Positions 7,534 through 14,703 of a DNA stretch of 14,856 nucleotides are shown in pieces (position 1 is the stretch's first letter; every line of letters starts with the position of its first letter). Location: assembly GCA_012727625.1 (NCBI GenBank), contig JAAYGP010000096.1, forward strand, positions 1 through 14,856, given 5' to 3'. Below the pieces are notes generated by a model. It saw nothing but the letters and a program-made list of their open reading frames with translations. It was not told where the DNA came from and searched no databases. This DNA comes from Clostridiaceae bacterium (GTDB taxonomy: Bacteria > Bacillota > Clostridia > DSM-8532). Position numbers and translations under genes: made by a program.

Positions 7534-7756
7534 ATGTGTTCCAGCATGCCAACAGCAAACTTACAATATTGCCTGGTACGAGCAGAAAGCAGTAATTGTT
7601 CTTCTTGCGTTGTTATACCTCGGTGTTAATAATATCCACCTGGGGCCTACATTGCCGGCTTTCCTGTCGCCTGGTGTTGCAAATATACTGATTGAAAAGT
7701 TCGGCATAGGCGGAATAACAAATGTAGATGATGACATAAAGATGTTTCTTGCATAA
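7534..7756 (+). pseudogene. hcp: hcp (hydroxylamine reductase / hybrid-cluster protein) remnant with a large internal deletion
   Basis: The last ~65 codons, beginning IAWYEQKAVIVLLALLYLGV and continuing NIHLGPTLPAFLSPGVANIL, then FGIGGITNVDDDIKMFLA, are the unmistakable C-terminus of Hcp, an enzyme of about 530-550 aa with a [4Fe-4S] or [2Fe-2S] cluster and a hybrid Fe-S-O cluster. Just upstream, a good RBS (AGGGAGGA) and ATG 7534 precede a cysteine-coding stretch. Its DNA resembles the usual Hcp start (M-F-C-x-x-C-Q-Q-T), slightly frameshifted relative to the C-terminal part. The gene therefore seems to have lost about 470 internal codons, including nearly all the cluster ligands, while keeping both ends and its terminator. 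It cannot make an active enzyme. The C-terminal identity is firm; the N-terminal match is weaker. Confidence 0.8.
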
Positions 7757-7796
7757 AACAGGGAAAATGTAAATAGAAAAACAGGGAAATGCTGAG

Positions 7797-7832
7797 AAAG
7801 GCAGCGGTGTTTTAAAAAGCTCCGCTGCCTTT
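7797..7832. terminator. Strong rho-independent terminator after hcp, possibly bidirectional
   Basis: AAAGGCAGCGG (7797-7807) pairs perfectly with CCGCTGCCTTT (7822-7832), an 11-bp stem with a 14-nt loop, followed by more T. It lies 41 nt after the hcp stop. On the opposite strand it lies about 85 nt past the ABC permease stop and also shows T residues, so it may serve both converging units. Confidence 0.85.
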
Positions 7833-7916
7833 TTGCTGCTCTTTATTGGGTTGTCTTTTATGTTGTTCCTTGTTATATTCTTTATTTCTGCTTTGTTGAA
7901 CCGGTATGTTCCATTA

Positions 7917-9083
7917 TCAGGAGTACCGGCGTTTTTTTGCGATAACCAATCCAACAGAAAAGAAAGCTATACTGAAGCAGACCAGAATAAGCATGTCAGA
8001 TAAAACAGGCTTGATATGGGAAAAGCCAAACTGCGTTAATTCGGCTATAGTGTTGTTGGCTTTCACAAACCAATAGGTTGGGGTAAAGCTGGCGATTTTC
8101 AGCACCGATTCTCCCAGAAGCTTCTGGGGGACAAAAGTACCGCTGATAAAGCTTAATCCAAGCGCAACAACATTACTGGCGGCACCTGCGGAACTTTCAT
8201 TTTTAACCAGATTGCCAATCAACTAGCTGATACTGGCGCTGCAAAAAGCAAATATAAAGGAATTTAAAATGAAGTAAACAATATTCATATTAAAGGAATT
8301 TTTAAAATTTACCGCAAGGCAAAGAAGAATCATAATCGCCCAGGACGAAAAAGTAAAAGTCAGGTTTGCCAGAACAAATTGCAGATTTATTTTTGCAGAA
8401 CTCATGGGTGAACAGCCATTCCGCATCTTCAGATCACGGTTGTTGAACACTAATATCAGAGTGCTCATTCCCAGTATTATTACTGAAAGCAAAGAGTATG
8501 AGAAGTAATTGAAAATATAGTTGATGTAACTGTGATTTTCACTTGTTTCCCCGTTTGTTTTTACTTCCACCAAAGCATTTTTGGAAAGATCTTTTTTCAA
8601 GTACCCAACAAGTTCATCCTGTGTAATATTGTCAAAGCTTGTTACGTATAACTTTGCCATATTAAGGTAATTGTCAATGCACATGTCAATATAAGTATTA
8701 CTGAAAGAATCCGGAACCGCGATCTTTTCTATAGTCACATCATCACCATTCATGAATCTTTCGGTAAAACCCTCAGGTATTCTCAGGATATAGGATACAG
8801 AGCGGAAAAACAGAGCATCCTGCAATTCTTCCTTTATGTCTGGCAAGTCAACAAAGTTGGCAATATTTCCGAGTTCGTCTTTAAGGCCGTTAATAAAGGG
8901 GGTGTCTTCCTCGCTGATAAAGGCAATATTTGATTTGCTACTGTTAAATGTGCTGATTTTCTGCTGTTCTTTAGTAATGCTTGCCGACACAATTAAAGAA
9001 ACCATCAGAAAGACAAACACATATATAGACAAAACCGGAAGGTTCTTTTTAATAATTTGAATACAAAGTTTAAAGACTTGCAT
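7917..9083 (-). pseudogene. ABC-2 type permease, second subunit, split by an in-frame TAG
   Basis: This would be the second membrane subunit of the exporter. It starts at ATG 9083 with AAGGAGG about 7 nt upstream, inside the end of the preceding permease gene (14-nt overlap). Residues 1-286 contain one N-terminal membrane segment (about 16-36), a large extracytoplasmic region, and three membrane segments ending at CSASIS. A single TAG (8223-8225) follows. The same frame then continues directly with LIGNLVKN and the expected last part of an ABC-2 permease (GLSFISGTFVPQKLLG, two membrane segments, end KKRRYS) to TGA 7917-7919. Without the stop the protein would be about 388 aa, equal in size to its partner. 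There is no frameshift. It may be a recent nonsense mutation or a base-calling error. TAG ends three apparently normal genes in this window, so reassignment is unlikely. Confidence 0.8.
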
Positions 9084-10206
9084 ATTTTCGCCTCCTTAAA
9101 ATGAAATATGTTGTTGTACTGAATATAAGGATAAAGGCAATAATAACAACTATATTAATCGCGTATCTTGACAATGTGTCATAGTAGTAAAGACAATAAA
9201 ACGAATCTGTCAGAAGATTCAGGGGATTAATCCATGACAAAAACGGCACATTCCGGCTGATACTATATTTAATGCTCTGTTGCATCATTCCGGACAGAAA
9301 TGAGCATACCATGGTAGTCAAAATTAAAATAGCTGACTTTACCCCTTCGGTTTTTTTAGCAAGGGCACTGATAAAAGCACCAAAGGACAATCCGGCTATT
9401 GAACCTATTAAAGTTGTGATTAAAATGTATCCAAATTTATTTCCAAAGCTCACTCCAAGAATAAATGTCATGTAGCTGAGAAGTATAAGCATTTCGCAAT
9501 ATTGTACCAAAAGAGATGCGGCCGAGCTGGACAGGAAAGCTTTCATTTTGTGAACCGGTGCAACATTAACCCTGGCGGCAACAGACGAAATATTTGCCTG
9601 AATCTCATTGATTTCCCTCATACCCAAAAAACCACCGTAAAAGCAAGCCATTGCAATAAGAGAGTAAAAGTAGTTCACAACAAAGTTCGGCTTACCACCT
9701 GGAAAAGCAGTTTCGTAAACAAAGGTTTGCCTTTTGCCCGTATTATTTGTCAACTGTTTCAGCATTGCAGGATTTTCAGACAGAATTCTATCGAAAGCCG
9801 AATAATTCTGCATGTAAATATCAATAAAACTTTTAACAATACTTTGATTTATATCCGATTTGCTTACTACTAACTTAATTGGTTCATCCACAATTATGTA
9901 TCCTGATATTTTATTGTTTTGAAGAAGCTTTTCAGCTTCGTCATAAGAAATAACCTGCAAATTGAAAAGGTTGTCTTCAGCGGTTGATACATCTTTTAAT
10001 ACCTGCCTGAAGTTTTCATTTTTATCCCAGTTTTCGTCATCGACAACGGCAATATTCACGGGTTGAAATTTTTCGTTAGCTGTCAGATTGGAGAAAGCCA
10101 GCTGATAAAATGTCGCCAGAAGCAGCGGAAAAACCATGGTCCAGAATATGGTCATCTTATCCCGCAAAAGACATTTAAGCCTGTTGAAAAAAATATGCGT
10201 AAACAT
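9070..10206 (-). CDS. ABC-2 type transporter permease, first subunit
   Basis: This is a membrane subunit of an ABC exporter, 378 aa. The architecture is typical of ABC2_membrane_3 proteins. An N-terminal membrane helix (about 20-38) is followed by a large extracytoplasmic domain (about 39-175), which starts PVNIAVVDDENW, the usual segment after TM1. Five more helices follow (about 176-195, 229-250, 258-282, 292-306, 349-370). The conserved WINPLNLLTDSFYCLYYYD (325-343) lies before the last helix, and the end is basic (RRRKYASL). It begins 12 nt after the ATPase stop with a GGGGGG-type RBS and overlaps the second permease by 14 nt, so the three genes form one translationally linked operon. The size and gene order match LnrM/YfiM of Bacillus linearmycin-resistance exporters. 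The substrate here is unknown. Confidence 0.87.
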   Translation of the reverse strand: MFTHIFFNRLKCLLRDKMTIFWTMVFPLLLATFYQLAFSNLTANEKFQPVNIAVVDDENWDKNENFRQVLKDVSTAEDNLFNLQVISYDEAEKLLQNNKISGYIIVDEPIKLVVSKSDINQSIVKSFIDIYMQNYSAFDRILSENPAMLKQLTNNTGKRQTFVYETAFPGGKPNFVVNYFYSLIAMACFYGGFLGMREINEIQANISSVAARVNVAPVHKMKAFLSSSAASLLVQYCEMLILLSYMTFILGVSFGNKFGYILITTLIGSIAGLSFGAFISALAKKTEGVKSAILILTTMVCSFLSGMMQQSIKYSISRNVPFLSWINPLNLLTDSFYCLYYYDTLSRYAINIVVIIAFILIFSTTTYFILRRRKYASL

Positions 10207-10218
10207 CCAATTCCCCCC

Positions 10219-11151
10219 TTAATCTCTCAATTCTTTGCCGGTAATCTCAAGAAAAACGTCATTCAGTGTGGGAAGCTCGGAGAATATTTTTCCGAATTGT
10301 ATTTTTTCGCGTTTGAAAAATTCAAGAACCGATTCAAGATTGTTCTTTCCTTTCCCGGATTTTATTACAAGCTTGTTTTCCCTGTAATCGACCGATACAA
10401 TTCCGGGAAGCTTCCTAAGGTCTGAAAGCTGTTGTTTCGTTATTGCAAAAGATTCAACCGTTATTTTTTCACCAAGGGAGATCATTGCTTTCAGCTCATC
10501 TTTTGTTCCGGTGGCAATAGCCTTACCTCTGTCGAGGATCATAATACGGGTGCAGATCTGTTCAACCTCCTCCATATAATGGGAGGTGTATACAACGGTT
10601 GAACCCTGTTCATTTAACTTCCGGATTCTTTCCAGAATTTTATTGCGACTTTGAGGGTCTACTGCAACAGTGGGCTCATCAAGAATAATCAATTTTGGTT
10701 TGTGAGCAATTCCGCAGGCGATGTTAAGTCTTCTAAGCAAACCACCGCTGAGCTTTTTCGGATAGAATTTTGTAAATTCAGACAGACCTGTAAATTCAAT
10801 CGCTTCTTCCACAAGTTTTTTGCGTAAAGCCTTATCATTTATGTAAAGACCGCAGAAATAGTCTATATTTCCGTAAACGGTCAGCTCATTATATACCGCA
10901 ATGTTTTGCATTACAATACCTATATCCCGTTTAATATGATATGCATCCGGAGACATTACCTTGCCAAATATCTCTATCTCACCTTTGTCATAATCAAGAA
11001 GAGATAATATACAATTAATTACGGTTGTTTTGCCTGAACCGTTCGGACCAAGAAGCCCGAATATTTCCCCCTCCTTAACCGAAAAAGACAGGTGATCCAC
11101 AGCAAGCAGCTCACCATAGCGTTTAACAAGATTATTTACTCCTATTATCAT
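10219..11151 (-). CDS. ABC transporter ATP-binding protein (DrrA/LnrL-type drug exporter ATPase)
   Basis: This is the cytoplasmic ATPase of the exporter, 310 aa. From ATG 11151 the motifs are: Walker A GPNGSGKT (35-42), Q-loop Gln82 in VMQNIAVYNELTVYGN, signature LSGGLLRR (134-141), Walker B LIILDEP (154-160), D-loop AVDPQSRN, and H-loop His191 in TSHYMEEVE. The segment PTVAVDPQSRN plus TSHYMEE is characteristic of the drug-exporting DrrA/LnrL (YfiL) group. A C-terminal extension of about 80 residues (KITVESFAITKQQ onward) is the accessory domain seen in that group. ATG 11151 is chosen because GGAGGT lies 7 nt upstream; the in-frame TTG at 11166 overlaps that site. It is the first gene of the three-gene minus-strand operon and is divergent from the two-component system, which probably controls it. 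Confidence 0.94.
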   Translation of the reverse strand: MIIGVNNLVKRYGELLAVDHLSFSVKEGEIFGLLGPNGSGKTTVINCILSLLDYDKGEIEIFGKVMSPDAYHIKRDIGIVMQNIAVYNELTVYGNIDYFCGLYINDKALRKKLVEEAIEFTGLSEFTKFYPKKLSGGLLRRLNIACGIAHKPKLIILDEPTVAVDPQSRNKILERIRKLNEQGSTVVYTSHYMEEVEQICTRIMILDRGKAIATGTKDELKAMISLGEKITVESFAITKQQLSDLRKLPGIVSVDYRENKLVIKSGKGKNNLESVLEFFKREKIQFGKIFSELPTLNDVFLEITGKELRD

Positions 11152-11158
11152 TCTAATG

Positions 11159-11164
11159 ACCTCC
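11159..11164 (-). promoter_or_regulatory. Ribosome binding site deciding the ABC ATPase start
   Basis: GGAGGT on the minus strand lies 7 nt before ATG 11151. It overlaps the alternative TTG at 11166, which is thereby ruled out. Confidence 0.8.
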
Positions 11165-11182
11165 AAAGCGTTTTATATATTA

Positions 11183-11188
11183 ATCATA
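11183..11188 (-). promoter_or_regulatory. Possible -10 box of the ABC operon
   Basis: TATGAT on the minus strand (5 of 6 to consensus) lies 32 nt before the ATG. No good -35 is found at 16-18 bp, which would fit an activator-dependent promoter with the palindrome at 11234-11247 about 64 bp upstream of the start of transcription. This is an inference from position only. Confidence 0.3.
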
Positions 11189-11233
11189 CTTTGGGATTGA
11201 TTTAAGCATAAGTGAATAGAATCATAATCTGTG

Positions 11234-11247
11234 ATGACAAATGTCAT
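11234..11247. promoter_or_regulatory. Palindrome, possible response-regulator operator
   Basis: ATGACA-AA-TGTCAT is a perfect 6+6 inverted repeat with a 2-nt centre. A further GAC follows, so that GTCATGAC (11243-11250) is itself a palindrome. It lies between the divergent ABC and two-component operons. NarL-type regulators bind short inverted repeats of about this size as dimers. Binding by the neighbouring regulator is an inference. Confidence 0.45.
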
Positions 11248-11317
11248 GACCTTTACCGAAACTCTTATTATTTATTGTATAGGTTTTGTAAAAATGATAA
11301 GATGTGTTTGTAAAGTG

Positions 11318-11347
11318 TTGACACCGGAAAGTAACAAGAACTATGTC
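11318..11347 (+). promoter_or_regulatory. Candidate promoter of the two-component operon
   Basis: A perfect -35 TTGACA (11318-11323) is followed after 18 bp by TATGTC (11342-11347), which matches the -10 consensus poorly. It lies about 105 nt before the kinase ATG. Confidence 0.35.
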
Positions 11348-11452
11348 TTAAGAAGCGGATTTTGAACCGAGCAATTTATACATGCCATTTTAAGCAGGAA
11401 AAGGGGAACCCAATTTAAGATCAGGATCCTGGCGACTTTGCATGGAGGAAAA

Positions 11453-12526
11453 ATGCGCAGCACATTTGGTATCAGAGATAAAGCCATAATATTTGTCAGT
11501 TGCCTTATTCTTTATTTTACCAGGCAAAAGGGCTGCACTAATGTGGTTATTATGCTTGTTACTGTTATATTTGCATCTTTCCTAAGTTATTTTGACAAGG
11601 AGAAGATTAAAGTTTTCATAACCATTTCTTTTTCATTGTTGGCATGCTTTGTGCCGGAATTGACATTTTACTTTCCGTTAATTGCTTATGATATGATATA
11701 TTGCAGGTTTCAAATGTTGAATATTATAGGCGTAATCCCTCTTTTAATATTCTTTAAATCATCTGATTGGAGAACATCCCTGCTTGTTATGACGGTTCTT
11801 TTAATATCAGTTGTATTAAAATCCCGGTCAACAGAACAATTAAGGCTGAAAGCCAGATACAACAACTTGATTGATGATGCCAGGGAAATGTCAATCCGGC
11901 TTAAAAAGCAAAACAAAGAACTGATTGAAAAACAGGATTTTGAGCTGGCTAATGCCATGTTAAATGAGCGAAACAGGATAGCCAGGGAGATTCATGATAG
12001 CGTTGGGCATATATTGTCCAGTGCAATTTTGCAATCAGGTGCACTAATGACCATAAACCGGGATGAGAAAGTTAAAGAACTTCTTATAAATCTGAAAGAC
12101 ACGTTGAATCTTGCTATGGACAGCATTCGCGCCAGTGTCCATCAATTGTATGACGAATCAGTGGATTTGCGGTCAAAGATTATTGAAATCACAAACAGTT
12201 TTACCTTTTGCGAAATGAATCTGGACTATCAAATTAACGGAAATCCGGATAAGAAAATAAAATATTTATTTATATCTGTGATAAAGGAAGCCTTGTCCAA
12301 TGTCATTAAGCATTCTGATGCAAACAGGGTTTCAATAATTCTTAGGGAGCACCCGGCATTATACCAGCTGATAATAAGAGATAACGGATCAGTTCAGAAA
12401 TTCAGCACAGAAGACGGAATAGGGCTTAAAAACATGAAAGACAGGGTTGAATCGCTTAACGGAAATATTAATATACTTACGAATAACGGGTTCGAAATTT
12501 TCATTTCCGTACCAAAGACTGAATAG
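11453..12526 (+). CDS. Sensor histidine kinase, HisKA_3 (NarL-partner) type
   Basis: This is a membrane sensor kinase of 357 aa that would phosphorylate the adjacent response regulator. Residues about 8-122 are hydrophobic, with four to five membrane segments joined by very short loops and no extracellular sensing domain. A coiled-coil-like stretch (about 125-170, rich in Lys, Glu and Leu) leads to the dimerisation box ERNRIAREIHDSVGHILSSA, with phospho-acceptor His181. The HATPase domain shows the N-box EALSNVIKHSDA (279-290), the G1 box RDNG (309-312) and the G2 box GIGLKNMKDR (322-331). Start ATG 11453 has GGAGG only 4 nt upstream; the in-frame TTG at 11438 lacks an RBS. It is similar in design to intramembrane-sensing kinases such as LiaS, DesK and LnrJ. 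The divergent ABC exporter is its likely target. Confidence 0.9.
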   Translation: MRSTFGIRDKAIIFVSCLILYFTRQKGCTNVVIMLVTVIFASFLSYFDKEKIKVFITISFSLLACFVPELTFYFPLIAYDMIYCRFQMLNIIGVIPLLIFFKSSDWRTSLLVMTVLLISVVLKSRSTEQLRLKARYNNLIDDAREMSIRLKKQNKELIEKQDFELANAMLNERNRIAREIHDSVGHILSSAILQSGALMTINRDEKVKELLINLKDTLNLAMDSIRASVHQLYDESVDLRSKIIEITNSFTFCEMNLDYQINGNPDKKIKYLFISVIKEALSNVIKHSDANRVSIILREHPALYQLIIRDNGSVQKFSTEDGIGLKNMKDRVESLNGNINILTNNGFEIFISVPKTE

Positions 12527-12553
12527 TTAAAGACAGGTGTGTTCATAAAAAAT

Positions 12554-12579
12554 CCTTAAGAGATTTTTGAATCTCAAGG
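12554..12579 (+). other. Hairpin between kinase and response-regulator genes
   Basis: CCTT-AA-GAGAT (12554-12564) can pair with ATCTCAAGG (12571-12579), a 9-bp stem with a 2-nt bulge and a 6-nt loop. It has no T-run and ends just before the response-regulator RBS (AAAGGAGG, 12581-12588). It may protect mRNA or tune translation rather than terminate transcription. Confidence 0.35.
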
Positions 12580-12598
12580 CAAAGGAGGATTATTCCTA

Positions 12599-13228
12599 AT
12601 GAGACTATTAGTGATAGATGATGACAGACTTGTTTCTGCTTCTTTGAAAACCATCCTTGAAGCAGATCCGGAAATTGAGGTAGTGGGAACGGGAAACAGC
12701 GGCCAGCAGGCTGTGGAGCTTTATTTAAGGTATAAGCCGGATGTCCTTTTAATGGACATACGAATGGACGGTATGACTGGAATTGAAGCTGCGGAAGAAA
12801 TTCTGTCCCATGACAAAAATGCGAGGGTTCTTTTTTTGACCACCTTCTCAGATGACGAATATATTGCAAGAGCGTTTAAGATCGGCGCAAAAGGATATAT
12901 TTTAAAGCAAAATTTTAACAGCATTGCACCATCGGTAAAAGCCGTATTCATGGGACAAAGAGTCTTTGGCGATGAAATTGTCAAAAAACTTCCGGCTATC
13001 TCAGCTAAAAGTAAAAAACCTGCTTTTTCAGACTATGATTTAAGCGGGAAAGAAATGGAGATTATGACAAAAGTGGCTGAGGGGTTCTCAAACAGGGAGA
13101 TTTCAGAACAATTGTATCTAAGTGAAGGAACCGTGAGAAATTATATAAGCATAATTCTTGAAAAGCTGAATTTGCGGGACAGAACCCAGCTTGCTGTTTT
13201 TTATTACAGACGTGGATACAAGGAGTAA
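12599..13228 (+). CDS. Response regulator, NarL/FixJ (LuxR-type HTH) family
   Basis: This is a DNA-binding response regulator of 209 aa, partner of the kinase 72 nt upstream. The receiver domain (1 to about 118) has the acidic pocket IDDD (Asp7-Asp9), phospho-acceptor Asp53 in LLMDIRM, the switch Thr81/Thr82 in LFLTTF, and the conserved Lys103 in GYILKQ. After a linker, the LuxR-type helix-turn-helix (about 148-203) reads LSGKEMEIMTKVAEGFSNRE, then ISEQLYLSEGTVRNYISIIL, then EKLNLRDRTQLAVF. All key residues are present. ATG 12599 has AAAGGAGG 10 nt upstream. It probably acts on the divergent region with the palindrome at 11234-11247, and so on the ABC operon and perhaps its own operon. Confidence 0.94.
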   Translation: MRLLVIDDDRLVSASLKTILEADPEIEVVGTGNSGQQAVELYLRYKPDVLLMDIRMDGMTGIEAAEEILSHDKNARVLFLTTFSDDEYIARAFKIGAKGYILKQNFNSIAPSVKAVFMGQRVFGDEIVKKLPAISAKSKKPAFSDYDLSGKEMEIMTKVAEGFSNREISEQLYLSEGTVRNYISIILEKLNLRDRTQLAVFYYRRGYKE

Positions 13229-13232
13229 CCTG

Positions 13233-14402
13233 ATGTTTACAATATTGCTAATCATTATATATTTTGCATTTATAAGCCTTGGTCTTCCGGATTCACTTCT
13301 GGGCTCAGCATGGCCTGTTATATATGGCCAACTTGGGGTACCGATATCATATGCAGGTATTATCACAATGATTATTGCCGGAGGAACAATAATATCAAGT
13401 CTTTTGTCTGACAGATTCACAAGAAAATTTGGGGCCGGAGTTATCACGGCAGTCAGTGTTATGACGACAGCTGCTGCATTATATGGCTTTTCCATTTCCA
13501 ATTCCTTTATTATGCTGTGCATATGGTCTGTTCCTTATGGTCTCGGAGCGGGCGCGGTTGATGCTGCATTAAACAATTATGTCGCGCTGAATTACGCCTC
13601 AAGACATATGAGCTGGCTGCATTGTTTCTGGGGCGTCGGAGCAGTTGTCGGCCCGTATGTAATGAGTTATTGCTTAACAAGCGGATTCGGGTGGCAGAGA
13701 GGTTATCAATCTATTGCCATAATTCAGATTGTGCTGGCATCAATAATTTTTGCAAGCCTTCCGCTTTGGGGTAAAAGAAATAAACCAGGATCAAACGGTG
13801 AAAAACAAATAAAAAAGCTTAAACTAACCCAGGTTTTAAATATCAGAGGTGTGAAATGCGTTCTTCTGGCTTTTTTTTGCTATGGTACTCTTGAGACAAC
13901 GGCAGGTCTTTGGGCAAGCAGCTATCTTGTTGAGTTTCGCGGAATACCTTCCGGTATCGCAGCCGGATTTGCATCTCTGTTCTTTATTGGAATAACTTTT
14001 GGGCGCTTTGTCAGTGGTTTTTTTGCCGACAAAGTGGGGGATAAGCTTTTTATAAGAATTGGTTTAATAGTAATTATTTGCGGAATTATCCTGGTTGGAA
14101 TTCCTGCAAAAAGCAGCATCATTGCCCTGGTTGGGATTGTTGTTATCGGTCTTGGCTGTTCGCCTGTCTTTCCTTCGATGCTTCACTCAACACCGGCAAA
14201 TTTCGGGCAGGAATACTCCCAGGCAATAATTGGGATAGAAATGGCAAGTGCTTATTCAGGCAGCACAATTATGCCGCTGTTTTTCGGGCTGATTGCGGAT
14301 TATATCGGAATAGGGCTGTATTCAATATATTTAGGCTCTTTTGCCATATTAATGCTTATAATGTCTGAAATGTTGAACAAATTAATGGTCAATAGCCGAT
14401 GA
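13233..14402 (+). CDS. Major facilitator superfamily transporter
   Basis: This is a secondary transporter of 389 aa with about 12 membrane helices. The N-terminus FTILLIIIYFAFISLGLPDS begins helix 1. The loop after helix 2 carries SDRFTRKFGAG, a form of MFS motif A, and the matching loop in the second half is GFFADKVGDKLF. The central cytoplasmic loop (KRNKPGSNGEKQIKKLK) separates the two six-helix halves. Its start lies 4 nt after the response-regulator stop, with AGGAG (13221-13225) inside the last codons of that gene, so the two are translationally linked. In-frame codons upstream to 13191 lie inside the regulator gene and are not used. The GLPDSLLGSAWP opening is typical of a broad group containing sugar permeases and drug exporters, so the substrate cannot be named. 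Linkage to the two-component system suggests export of, or response to, the same signal. Confidence 0.88.
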   Translation: MFTILLIIIYFAFISLGLPDSLLGSAWPVIYGQLGVPISYAGIITMIIAGGTIISSLLSDRFTRKFGAGVITAVSVMTTAAALYGFSISNSFIMLCIWSVPYGLGAGAVDAALNNYVALNYASRHMSWLHCFWGVGAVVGPYVMSYCLTSGFGWQRGYQSIAIIQIVLASIIFASLPLWGKRNKPGSNGEKQIKKLKLTQVLNIRGVKCVLLAFFCYGTLETTAGLWASSYLVEFRGIPSGIAAGFASLFFIGITFGRFVSGFFADKVGDKLFIRIGLIVIICGIILVGIPAKSSIIALVGIVVIGLGCSPVFPSMLHSTPANFGQEYSQAIIGIEMASAYSGSTIMPLFFGLIADYIGIGLYSIYLGSFAILMLIMSEMLNKLMVNSR

Positions 14403-14409
14403 CCTGAAC

Positions 14410-14556
14410 CTAAGGCTTCAGTTTTTCCCAAGTTTCGCCTGATACGAAATACGGCTCTTTCCTTAATACAGGAGATATAAGGCGAACTAATTTTAAAAAC
14501 TCATTAATCAAGAGAGGCGAGCCTTTCTTCAATATACTCAGTGCAAGACCTGCACA
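14410..14556 (-). pseudogene. C-terminal fragment of an unrecognised gene
   Basis: In a different minus-strand frame from the MATE fragment, a protein-like stretch runs from about 14556 to TAG 14410-14412: CAGLALSILKKGSPLLINEF, then LKLVRLISPVLRKEPYFVSG, then ETWEKLKP. It has no start codon or RBS of its own and looks like the last ~45 residues of a protein left after a deletion. I do not recognise the family, and it does not resemble MATE proteins. Confidence 0.35.
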
Positions 14557-14663
14557 ATAATCGGCACAACAAGGGCAAGAACCGTATTATAGAAATTACG
14601 GTCACCTATGAAAGTATTCCTGAATTTTTCGTATGTACTTGTTGCTTTGGACTGATAATCCAT
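14538..14663 (-). pseudogene. N-terminal fragment of a second MATE transporter
   Basis: The gene starts at ATG 14663 with GGAGG 7 nt upstream and gives 41 residues before TGA. After a short cytoplasmic start (YEKFRNTF), IGDRNFYNTVLALVVPIIVQ matches the opening of MATE transporters of the FIGDK.FY..VL.I..PI..Q type, a subfamily different from the one at 5886-7229. The next expected residues (NGITNFVNLLD-like) are missing: the frame breaks right after IIVQ and another sequence follows. Promoter, RBS and first helix survive while some 400 residues are lost, so this is a deletion remnant. Confidence 0.6.
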
Positions 14664-14703
14664 ATAAATTCCTCCGAAGCTATCTTTAATGATAACTTAG
14701 TCG

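Larger units (their letters stand above)
11152..11452. other. Divergent control region between the ABC operon and the two-component operon
   Basis: These 301 bp hold no gene. They contain the ABC operon RBS and possible -10 box, the ATGACA-AA-TGTCAT palindrome, and a TTGACA-based candidate promoter for the kinase operon. The piece 11350-11440 shows nothing I can name. Confidence 0.6.

Noticed and set aside
7901..7936. CCGGTA / TACCGG stem followed by a T-run as a plus-strand terminator
   Set aside because: It overlaps the last codons of the minus-strand permease, where the T-run is explained by Lys codons (KKRR), and the stronger terminator at 7797-7832 already serves the plus strand.
7613..7954. 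Minus-strand open frame across the hcp terminator
   Set aside because: It runs through the terminator hairpin and the hcp 3' end, has low-complexity Asn/Ile/Lys content and no RBS. It is a shadow.
8223..8225. TAG recoding (for example pyrrolysine) in the permease
   Set aside because: No downstream insertion-like structure is seen, permeases are not known pyrrolysine proteins, and TAG is an ordinary stop for three other genes here.
13118..13522. Minus-strand open frame over the regulator/MFS junction
   Set aside because: It is antisense to two well-supported genes and its hydrophobic composition mirrors the MFS helices.
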